A stretch of 64,000 nucleotides of DNA. Source: Hysterangium stoloniferum (taxonomy: Eukaryota > Basidiomycota > Agaricomycetes > Hysterangiales > Hysterangiaceae). Below the pieces are notes generated by a model, which saw only the letters and a program-made list of their open reading frames with translations, was not told where the DNA came from and ran no database searches. Location of the stretch: contig WHVD01000216.1 of the NCBI GenBank assembly GCA_015178975.1, positions 1 through 64,000 of the forward strand, written 5' to 3'. The translations under genes were made by a program, and so were the position numbers. Shown here piece by piece: positions 37,303 to 46,449 of this stretch (the stretch's first letter is position 1; each line of letters starts with the position of its first letter).

Positions 37303-37400
37303 ATGTGGATGATGCTGGAAGTCTGTGGACAACACTGGAAGTCTGTGGACAACACTGGAAGTCTGTGGATGACATGGGAGGATGTGGATGACACAGGAGG
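37303..37400 (+). repeat. Subterminal tandem repeats of the transposon right end
   Basis: CTGGAAGTCTGTGGACAACA is repeated in tandem (three near-perfect units), followed by variants with GTGGATGACA. The intact right end at 44705-44760 has a shorter version. Subterminal repeats of this type bind transposase in CACTA-like elements; binding here is inferred. Confidence 0.6.
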
Positions 37401-37779
37401 CAGTATGATCCAGCGTCATCCGGGACATCCAAAGGCATTCCGACGTATCCCAGACACTCCACGACGCTGCCAGAATGGGCGACCTCCTCCCACGCCTCCA
37501 GCGCTCATGGAGCGTCCAAGACCATCCAGGCGCCAATACCATGTTACTGATGCACTCCAGCACTTAGCGCTCCGAGTCATGTTCTGTTCGAGCTCATCAT
37601 CGGCGACATTGTCAAAATCACTTCACCAACTCTTCTTTGTCTAACTCTTTCTTTTGTGCCATATAGAATTCTATCCTATCTAACTATAAGGCGAACATCA
37701 AAAAGATTAATGTATTTACAAATAAAAATAAAGATAATAAAAATATTTAGGAGTACTTAACTGTAAATCAATATTGTTT

Positions 37780-38520
37780 GAATGATAGAGCAACCTGTTT
37801 AAATAGTAAGCATTAGGAACCAATATTGGACCTGGAGCATACTCCAACATCTTTCCACATTGTCACACATATCCTTAGAAACCAATACTCATTCACAATT
37901 TATCTTATTTTTCTTGTTGTTTGTTCATTTTGGTCACAGTCTCAAGACCCAGATATTCCACTGGGTTCTGGAATGTCCCTTATGGCTTCTGACCCTAAGT
38001 TGTCTAAGACAATTCATCTCTTGGGTCCTGTCAGATTATTCCATGAATGCTAGATGCTTTGTAACCTGTGTTCTGCCCTATCTCTGGTTTGAATTTGACA
38101 TATGTATGTGTAGTCACTTGCTTATTGTGCTATTTGGACTTGTACCATTTCCTGCCCAACCCTTGTTCCTAAACCAGTCAACCCTGTATCCTTCCTGTCT
38201 TCCCATTTCATCTTTTTGTCTGATTGGATTAGTAGCATAACAACTATAAGGTCTATGTATATACATCAGTAAAATGGTATTTATTCTGGACAGCTCCCGG
38301 AGGAGATCCCCCCATTCTAGGAAGCTCCTGGATGTTGTGGAGCATGTGGAGCATCCCAGAATAGGGATACCTCCTCTCAGTGTTTAATACCATTTTCCTG
38401 ATGTAGTCTAAAGAATAATCAGAATATCAACTTAGCTACACCCCAGTACATTTCCCAACCTATCAGTCTTAAAACTCTAAATCATGTATTTTCAGAGCCT
38501 ACAGATAGTAACAACATTGT
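37780..38520 (+). repeat. LTR-like debris, interrupted by a MITE
   Basis: Pyrimidine-rich sequence and the block AATCAGAATATCAACTTAG at about 38415 resemble the interior of the copia-linked LTR family. The copy is old. The MITE at 38264-38403 is inserted in it. Confidence 0.35.
38264..38403. mobile_element. MITE of the same TIR family (140 bp)
   Basis: It begins CATCAGTAAAATGGTATT and ends AATACCATTTTCCTGATG, and TA flanks both sides. The interior (GGAGGAGATCCCCCCATTCT, GTTGTGGAGC) resembles the reverse complement of the right end of the 9.7-kb transposon. A second copy lies at 59714-59851. It is a deletion derivative that could be mobilised in trans. Confidence 0.85.
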
Positions 38521-38584
38521 GGACTCAACTGTGGAAAAAGAGAAACTAATATACAACACTATCCTCTGATGCTGTAATCACTAT

Positions 38585-41500
38585 CTAGAAAACTGTCTGA
38601 AATGTAGCTTTAGTGTGGAATGAGTTGATCCAAAATCGCTCCACACACTCAATAGTATTTGTTCCACATAACACATTACCTATTGGGTCCAAATTACTGG
38701 CTTTCTCTCCAAAACATGGTGATAATGGACATGGCTGTACTACTTGATCCAATTCAATGATGTCTGTGGTTTGATGCCCTGAGTGACCATAAGATTTCTG
38801 CACAGCATACATGCTTATATCTGAATTATATCCATCATAGTCAAACCACTCAACATAGGCCAGATGCTTGGGGTGAGGGTGGGGCCCTTTCAAATTAATA
38901 TGTGCTGGCCTGAAGATCATCCGTAGTTGTGCTACTCTCAATCCTGTAATAGTAATTTCAATTGGTTAATGACTTTGAAAAGTTAAGACTTACCTTGAAG
39001 TCCCATTTGTTGAGAAGAGCTTGTTGGGTTTGTATCAACAAGGACAATATCAAAAACATCTGGAATTTCTTTCTGTGTCACAGTGGCCTTCTTTCCAAGT
39101 GCAGCTCGTATTATTCTTGTTTCAATTGGATCATGCAAACTATCAAGAACAGGCAATGTAATGCGAAACATTTTCCAAACATCCAGGGTCTTGTAATAAC
39201 TTGGGATACCAGTTTCAACTGCCACCCGATCCCACCCTCTACCAGATGCCTGTGAGCCCAAAGACCTTTTAGCCTCAAATATTTTCACAGCTTCTTGAAA
39301 TTGAGTTGGACTTATTGAAAACAATTTCATAAGTTTCATAATTTCCTGTGATGCTATTGATGGCCGTTGTGCTAGCTTTGGCTCATAGGTCATTGTGGGA
39401 AATGGTATTGCTTGAATTTCTGTGTCACCATCAAATTCAGGATCCAGACCACTGTTATCTGATTCAAGTTGGGGTTCTGAATCTGAATTCCAATATCCTG
39501 TGTGTTGTAATTGTCGCCATTCAATGTATCGCTCAAAATAACGAAGCTTCTCTTGGCGATCCAGCCATCTAACCATTTGCTCTGTATAGTCTTTCTTGCT
39601 AACACCCCGATATGCTTTCTTAGCATATTCTATATGATAACGCTCTGGTGTTTCAGTTGTAAAGTTAGTGGTTGCTCCAAACCTGCGAATGAATTCTGGA
39701 TAATGTGGTCGTGTATGTAACTTAGGAATACGGAAATGAGGAATTGTCCCTTTCTTTCCTCTTCGTGCTCCAGTGGTGATAAAGATATTTTTATTGAGAT
39801 GCCATATTTTATTATATTCCATTAATTGGGAAAGTGTCTCTTCAGTGTGAGAACGATATTGAGCCATATAGATAAAATCTAACTCTGCCCGTGTGGCACG
39901 CAGAGCTTGTGAAGGAACTGCTCCTACTAATGCTGGTAGTATTGAACGTTGTAGGTCTCGATGTTCCTTTCCTGTCCACTGTGATATCTTTGAAATCCCT
40001 GCAGTAAAATGACGAAAACCTGGAAACTTAGGCAAGCGTTGAAAACGAGCATCAAGCTCTAATTTTCCCACAAGGTTTATGTGCCATGCCACACAGTGGT
40101 CTTTAAATGCCTTGTGTAATCCATGAAGAACATCTGGACAAACAGCCTTGCAGATATCCAAAGAGGGAAAGTCAATCCACCATGGTTCTTCTACACCATT
40201 CAATTTTCGTTCTTTGGCTACCATTGCAAATTTCCAAGTATCTGCATCTGGAAACTCCTGGCGAATTCCTTTAATTGTGTCCAATATTGACTGGCCAGTG
40301 CGTGGGATCTGCACATGGTCAGCATCAAGTAAGTGTGTCCCAGCCAAACAGGGTATACAATTATTGGGTGCAAGACTTGCAACCAATGCCTGCTCTGGTG
40401 TATCAGCAATATAGAATAATGGTGCTAGTATTTCCTTGCGAATATATCCTTCACTGTCCACCATTTCTATAGGTGTCACTGTAAATGGAATCACTGGTTT
40501 CATGACTTCTCTCATGCACATGTGGTACAGGTGCCTTGACAAGATGCCTGGTAAAAGACTGGCCTGTGTGGGATTTTGAAATTCCAAGTGGGAGAATTTC
40601 CCCTCAGGAATAAAGGCAAGAGGTAAGAAAACCCATTTACTTGGCTTTGCACGAACATTTTGGCGAATATGTGCTGAGGAAATAAGAAGAGGTTTGACCT
40701 TCTTATCACCAGTCAACTGTGTCAGATGAGTACTATCTGTTGTCATGATAAAGGGATTGATTGTAAGATTGGGAAATTTTCTCTGTAATTCATTCCATGC
40801 TTCACCACTTGCAATTTCACTATAACAGCGAATTGTTCCTTCTCCATCCACATACTCCTCATATGGCACATAATCTTTTTCTCCCAATTCTGGATTGGCT
40901 TCAAGCCACTTTAAGCATTCCACAGGATCTCTATACAATAGCAGCTGTGGATCTTTAGGTGCCTCTGGCAAAGTAATCCACCTTGCATTCCAAGGTGGCA
41001 AGCCAGGCAAGGCCTCAATGCGATTTATAAGATCACTACTGGTCTTGAATGATGGTACATGCCCAGGAGCATTGACCTGTATGAGTATGAAATGAGTAAG
41101 CACAACTATATGCCTCAAAAGGATTGTGTTACCCAAGGTAAATTGAGAAACTTATCAATCTGAGTATTGGGAAGTCCACTACTCCCTAGCCAATTAGCTA
41201 ATTGCCACTCCTCTTCTGTTGCAAATGGAAAAAATGGGGCATTTGGATCCTCATTTTGTTTAGTTTTCTCATAGGGAGTGTCAGCTTTCTGAAGCTTCTT
41301 TGCAACATTTGAAAATGGAAATTTGTAATAGCACTTTGGAAAGTCAGAAGTATTTGTATGGTCCCGAGTGGTTGATCCAGCAGGATTAGGAATGCATTGA
41401 GGAGTAGCATTCCCCACTGAGCAGTCAACATCCATACTATCCATGGAATTACCAGTATCCATGTTATTCATGGAATCATCAATCTCCCAACCACCATAAT

Positions 41501-41714
41501 TATCATCACTGTCTGAACTATCTTCCTCAGGCTCTTCATAAAACCCGGGAAGATTATTTGGAAGTGGAAAAGATGAAGAATTGTCAAGATTAATCTCTTT
41601 ATAGTCCTGAGATTCTAACCATGCTTGACAAGAGGGTGACTTTGCCATATGAACTGATAAACTGCTGTTAGATCCACAAGTAACATTGCATAAAGGTGAG
41701 GGACAAATGGGCAT
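38585..41714 (-). CDS. Plavaka-type transposase, complete, 1007 aa
   Basis: Exons 41714-41133, 41076-38994 and 38943-38585 join by introns of 56 and 50 nt with matching phases (3024 nt). Residues 4-29 form a Cys/His cluster (C4, C9, C13, H22, C29) like the N-terminal zinc finger of this group. Residues 60-160 are acidic. The catalytic region follows family order: an Asp in MTTDSTHLTQ (about 308), a CxxC pair (434-437), a second Asp in CPDVLHGLHKAFKDH (about 509), WTGKEHRDLQ (about 561), and Glu in NFTTETPERYH (669-672). The C-terminus has the usual LRVAQLRMIFRP and YVEWF segments. Family: DDE transposase of Plavaka elements, which cuts and pastes DNA at terminal inverted repeats. No stop or frameshift was seen. 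The alternative upstream ATG (41756) is less likely, because MPICP starts the zinc finger. Confidence 0.9.
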
Positions 41715-42210
41715 TTTAAGTGTTGTGAGATGGGTCAGTAAAGAGAACAACCACACGGGAGATCAGTGGAGATCAGTTGAGTGATGAGTGATTTCTGCAG
41801 TCATGTGATTAACAGCCCTTTTCGGAGCTCCTTATAGTATCATGAGTTTAATTTTTTTTTTTTTACCCTTATATTCTATAAAAAAACCCTTCAAAACAAA
41901 AAGAGTATAAAAATATAAAAAGAAAATTCTTATGAGTAAACAAGACAAACAAAACAAAAAAACAAGGTATACTGAAGGTAGAAAGGGGCAGGCTAAGCTT
42001 GCACGAAGCTTAACTGCAAACACATTCAAACTCCGATTGAAAATTTTTTTGCACCGTTGCTCACTTTTCTCAATTCACCCATCCTTTACATTTTATTGTC
42101 ATTGTTTTTGTTACTTTCTTCTGATCACCAAATGAATCAAGCTAGTGTTAGCCCCAACCACAAAATCCCCAAAAGAAAAGCTAAGGTAAGCTTTAATATT
42201 TCTATAGTGC

Positions 42211-44507
42211 ATGTTTACTGATCTAGAATACAAGGCTACAACAATGACAAGACCTACAAGATCCTCAGCAAGGTCAAAACAAGCTCAGAAGACTAGTCCC
42301 ATAGAGCCTGAACCAACTACCACTGCTCCACACCATTGTAGTACCCAAAGTCAAAACCGGCTAGGTTTTTCTCAAAATAAGCTGGAGATACGAACTCATA
42401 AGGTATATCCTATATTCTGTTTTACAAATATTGTATAACTAATTTACAATAGGATAATGATAATATCCCCATGACAATAGACCCAAATTTCGAATTTACC
42501 TTTGATGATGGCATGCCTGAAACACTGGCACGGGAAGACTCTGAGTTTCGGTATATGGTGGATGATAATGAGGGTGGAGGTGAAACTGAAGGTGAGGTTG
42601 ACTATGAACAACCCTCTGTGGTTGTTGATGTGGTTTCACATGCCGCTGAGGCTGAGATTGCTCGCCTCAAACATGAGCTTGCTATGGCAAATGCACAAAA
42701 TGAATTCCAGTCACATTCCATGTCCAGACAGCCCTCCATCTCCATCAATGAGGCCCCTTTACCTCCTGGAGTCCCGAAAACAGGCCCCGTGGCTGGAAAA
42801 AAGGTGAGAAGTTTCTCACTACTTTCCTCTTCGTAGATATCATTTGCTTACTGCTAAATAATTTTGTTTTATTGCTATTATTAACCTACTATTTCTTTTC
42901 ACCAGCGCTCAGCAGTATTATCTGAGCCATATAATGTTCTTGTGGCCCACAAAAAAAAAAAAATGACTTCAAAGAAACTTCCCACGGTAAATTTTCTTCA
43001 ACAGCATGCCGCACAACAGGCTGCTGCCACTAAGTAAGCTCAATTTTCTTTGCCTTTCTTTATATTTAATGCCATTCACAGGTCTATCACCATCTCCACC
43101 ACCACCTCTGCTCCATTTTCTGCCCCCATCTCTGCCTCTGCCCCGGTTTCTGCCTCCATCTCTGCCTTGACCTCCACTTCTGCCTTGGCCTCCACTTCAG
43201 ACTCAGCCTCCACATCCACTACCATATCTCATGAGTCGAGTCTCAGCCTCAGTGCTGGGACTGGCCTTATTGCCAATCCTGCCGAAGGTGTCAGGGCAGA
43301 CCAACTGCGTGCGTACACCCCAAACCACAAAAGGTTTTTCAACCACACAAAACGATACATCCACTTATTCCTTGCAACTCAAGATGCTTTTCCGACTATT
43401 GAGGTTTCGGAAAATTTTATTGTCAATGCAGTCCGGTTTGCGAATACAGACATGGGTGTGGATGTGAAGATATCAACTGATATTCGAAAAATGGTAAGGT
43501 TATATTATTTTCATTGTTATTTTAATTTACAGATTGATTACTAGCTGAAGAATGAGATGTCGAAAGTTCGAAACAGATGGAAGGCAGCCGCTATGAAGGT
43601 GGTCCGTGATGAGTATGGACTAAGTGGTACCCATGAACAGATAAAAGCACGCGCAACATTTATTTTACAGGATTTCCGTTATGTATACATCAGGTCAGAC
43701 AGCCCAGAGTTGGTAAGCCTGTACCCCATTATCTACCATGGTTTATTTTCAATTTTTGCTAATTAATTTCTTTTCTTTCTTTTTGTTTCTAGGAATATCG
43801 TCGAGAGCGCCCATTTGAACACACGTGCATTGCAAATGTCGTGAAGATGTGTGCCTTCACACATCATCAAAGCATCGCACGTCTTAAGGAAACAGCACTC
43901 AAACCTGTTCCGGCTCAGGTCATTGCCCTCGCAACTATTGTGGTATGTTCTAATTCACTTATTGTACTCAGTTATTTTTTGGGGGAACTAACATTTGTTT
44001 TAGATCCATAATGCCGTCGCACAGTGGAGGGAGACAGGTAAACTGAAAAACATATCATTGGAAGACAAAAATGGCTATTGCGCCAAATACCGCAAGATCC
44101 TTGAACACCTCGACATCGTTCGGACAGGCAGACCAACATATTTTAGTGCCCTTCAAACAAGTTTGTATCAACAGGGAATGTACGCCATAAGTTGTTAAAT
44201 GATTCAGTCATTATTTTCTAACAAATTTTTCAGGGCTACGTTGGGTATCACAATACAGCGCGCTGGATCTGACGATGATCATTTCACCATCGGAGACGAT
44301 ATCACTCCTGACAGTGCCATTTCCCCTTCCATGTCACCCCTTCAAGTTCCCATCACTCGTAGTAAGCGTTTATTGTACCAGGCAGCCACACGGGATAACG
44401 GCGACCAATCCGATTCGGAGCATTGGGAGTCACCCACCAGCGACATGGACGCGGGTGACGACAGCGACAATGGCAGCGTAATTCCAACCGATGACTTAGA
44501 TGCTTAG
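42211..44507 (+). CDS. DUF6532-like protein of the transposon, apparently intact
   Basis: About nine exons join in frame across GT-AG introns (donors near 42399, 42804, 43034, 43493, 43713, 43942 and 44180). The order is a basic N-terminus, an acidic segment (42470-42620), a short coiled coil, a Ser/Thr/Ala/Pro tract (43090-43260), the core from about 43310 to 44170 (KVRNRWKAAAMKVVRDEYGL, ATFILQDFRYVY, IANVVKMCAFTHH, PAQVIALATIVIHNAVAQW) and an acidic tail. The core resembles DUF6532, an uncharacterised basidiomycete domain; the match is from memory. ATG 42211 is used, but ATG 42132 (MNQASVSP) followed by a short intron is possible. It is divergently oriented to the transposase, with 0.5 kb between them. 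A role in transposition or target choice is inference only. Confidence 0.65.
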
Positions 44508-45172
44508 TATGTCTATATCTAAATTTCAAACCGGTGAAATTGTACTACTAGTAGTGATAGTTCATTACTGCCGGCAGCATCTAGAATTACTTAAAATCAA
44601 CCTTTTTTAAAAAGTTAAATAATATTAGTTTTCAAAACCATTTGACTGAGACGGCGGGGCAATTAAAAGAAAAAATTATTAATATATTAGCAATATACAA
44701 GACATGTGGATGACGCTGGAAGTCTGTGGATGACATGGGAGGATGTGGATGACACAGGAGGCAGTATCATCCAGCGTCATCCGGCGTAATCCAAGACATC
44801 CAAGGCATTCCGACGTAATCCCAGACACTCCACGACGCTGCCAGAATGGGCGACCTCCTCCCACGCCTCCAGCGCTCATGGAGCGTCCAAGACCATCCAG
44901 GTGCCAATACCATGTTACTGATGTGTAATGGCTGGGGAAACAGCCATGATCAAGATTGAAATGAAAAGTCCCCCTTCCGTTTAAACTATTAAATAAGTAC
45001 AATAAGGGCGGCTGCGGGCATGGACTGGATACACCTTCATGTTGGATTTCCCAGCTTCGTCGCGTCCCCCACTATTATCTCAAGTCAAAGGAATATGATA
45101 TTGGATGGTGTAATTGATACAGTCGCCCCTATGTATCTTGCCACCTATTATAATCCAGTATACAGAGCTTAC

Positions 45173-45930
45173 TTAACTCGAAGCATTCCCGAGCCCTCCA
45201 GAACTCGGAATCACCACGTCTGCCATATCACCCACATCTAACGCCACAAGCACCCTCGAAACCATATTATAACTTGCTACCGTCGCAGTCACCTCCATAA
45301 TCTGCTGGTCACTCAAATGCGCTTTCAGGGCAGCGAATATTTCTTGGGGGACTTTGATGTCGATGGTCATGGCATCGGTGTAGGCGAGTGCGATTGTAAA
45401 TAATGGAGATAAAGCGGACGCACTCGACTCGAAGGGAGGGTGTTGTGCGGGCGAAGGAGAGTGGGTGTGAGCAACATCACCGATTGCGCTGATTTGTGAA
45501 TCTGTGAGGCCTGCTGCACGACCGATGACCTCGTGTGCTTTCCTGTATATGAAGAGAAGATCATAATAAAAATGAACGAAGCTCAGAAGAAAAATACCGA
45601 GTTCCGAAAATGTGTGTGACTTGCCATTCGTATGCCGCTGAATTTAAGGCAGCAACTCTGAGAATCTAGAAATTGTGGTGGAAAAATGAGTGACATGCTA
45701 GTATATGACAAAAGGTTGCCTATACTAACCAGCAATTCCCTCAACGCAGCATCTAAAGTACTCTTCTGCCTCACCGCCCCAAGTAAATGACTATAGCCTT
45801 CTGCAATCGCAGGTGCATTCAAAAAGACGCCATCGAGCTCAATTAGCTTGCCATCTTTGCGACGGCTGCGAATTTCGTCGGCAACAGGCGAGGTACCGGG
45901 GTCGGGGAAAACGTAGGGAATGCGAGGCAT
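45173..45930 (-). CDS. Carboxymuconolactone decarboxylase (CMD/AhpD-like) family protein, 212 aa
   Basis: Exons 45930-45730, 45665-45598 and 45542-45173 join by introns of 64 and 55 nt (639 nt, phases agree). The N-terminus MPRIPYVFPDPGTSPVADEI and the motif ELLILRVAALNSAAYEWQVT are typical of fungal CMD-like proteins. This all-helical fold is shared with AhpD. The CxxC of true AhpD peroxidases is absent, so a decarboxylase/lactone-type or unknown activity is more likely. Many fungal members have unassigned substrates. The protein should be cytosolic; there is no signal peptide. The gene is divergent from MED16. Its 3' flank was hit by the 9.7-kb transposon, 250 bp beyond the stop, and a partial copy of its end survives at 34.5-34.8 kb. 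Confidence 0.9.
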
Positions 45931-46449
45931 TAACGGTAGTTGTGACTATAAACCGTTGCTTATTCCGCTCCGGTACATAAATCATCGTGAGAACTGCCAG
46001 GCCTGTTTGTGTGCGGAGTTGAAACCCACGTTGCGCACAAGTCGGGCAGCTGCAGCTGAACGAGCTAATTTGTCTATAAACTTACTTTAAAACACAGTCT
46101 TCAGCTGAAGCCAAGTGCCAAGATGTCCAAGATCACATATCCGTGCACTGATACTAAGTCATTTGGTTATTCAAGTGCTGTAGGTGCTCTAATCTTAACT
46201 CCCACGGGTTTGGGCTACAGCTGCCGGCTGAACCGCCGGTCACTCACAGTCACGTGATACACCGATTCACTGCCGATCTAGATTGATTTACATTCAGCTA
46301 AAGAATCTCCATTATTGTCCCATATACGGTCATCGGTAGAAGCTCTAGACGTCAACCAAAATACCTCAAAACGCTTTATTCGAACCCTGAGGATACGACG
46401 GAGGTGTATCGGAAGATTGTCGCACAATCGCCTCTCCGACTTCACAATA
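45931..46449. promoter_or_regulatory. Shared divergent promoter region of the CMD gene and MED16
   Basis: The 519 bp between the two start codons must hold the promoters of both genes. CACGTGAT occurs near 46252. No TATA box is convincing on either side. The assignment rests on gene layout only. Confidence 0.5.

Larger units (their letters stand above)
35633..37552 (+). mobile_element. Nested non-autonomous relative (1.92 kb)
   Basis: It has its own left end (CATCAGTAAAATGGTATTGG, nearly identical over 420 bp to 35202-35632) and right end (inverted CATCAGTAACATGGTATTGG). The host element's left-end sequence breaks off at about 35632 after CTTTCGGCA and resumes at 37553 with CACTCCAGCACTTAG, which are contiguous at 36054-36075 inside the nested copy. 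It lacks the transposase. It keeps the first exon start and the Ser/Thr-rich exon of the DUF6532-like gene and the last coding bases, but its core is replaced by unrelated sequence (about 36457-37005). A clean target duplication was not seen. Confidence 0.75.
35202..44923. mobile_element. Two-gene TIR DNA transposon (Plavaka-type) with nested insertions
   Basis: The block starts with CATCAGTAAAATGGTATTGG and ends with the inverted form of CATCAGTAACATGGTATTGG, and TG flanks both ends. The left host flank (35066-35201) and the right host flank (from 44924) match the uninterrupted paralog at 34083-34215 and 34237 onwards, which confirms both borders. Removing the nested element (35633-37552) leaves about 7.8 kb. 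That unit holds a left end, a complete transposase gene (38585-41714, minus), a complete DUF6532-like gene (42211-44507, plus) and a right end with tandem subterminal repeats. LTR-like debris and a MITE lie at about 37.8-38.5 kb. CACTA-group elements have short target duplications, which fits, although the terminus is not CACTA. Confidence 0.8.

Noticed and set aside
38585-41714. KDZ (Kyakuja-Dileera-Zisupton) transposase identity
   Set aside because: The motif order (TTDSTHL, PDVLHGLHKAFKDH, WTGKEH, TETPERYH) fits Plavaka better than KDZ.
41932-42135. Short plus-strand frame upstream of the DUF6532-like gene
   Set aside because: It is a Lys/Gln-rich frame in AT-rich intergenic sequence without motif or splice link.
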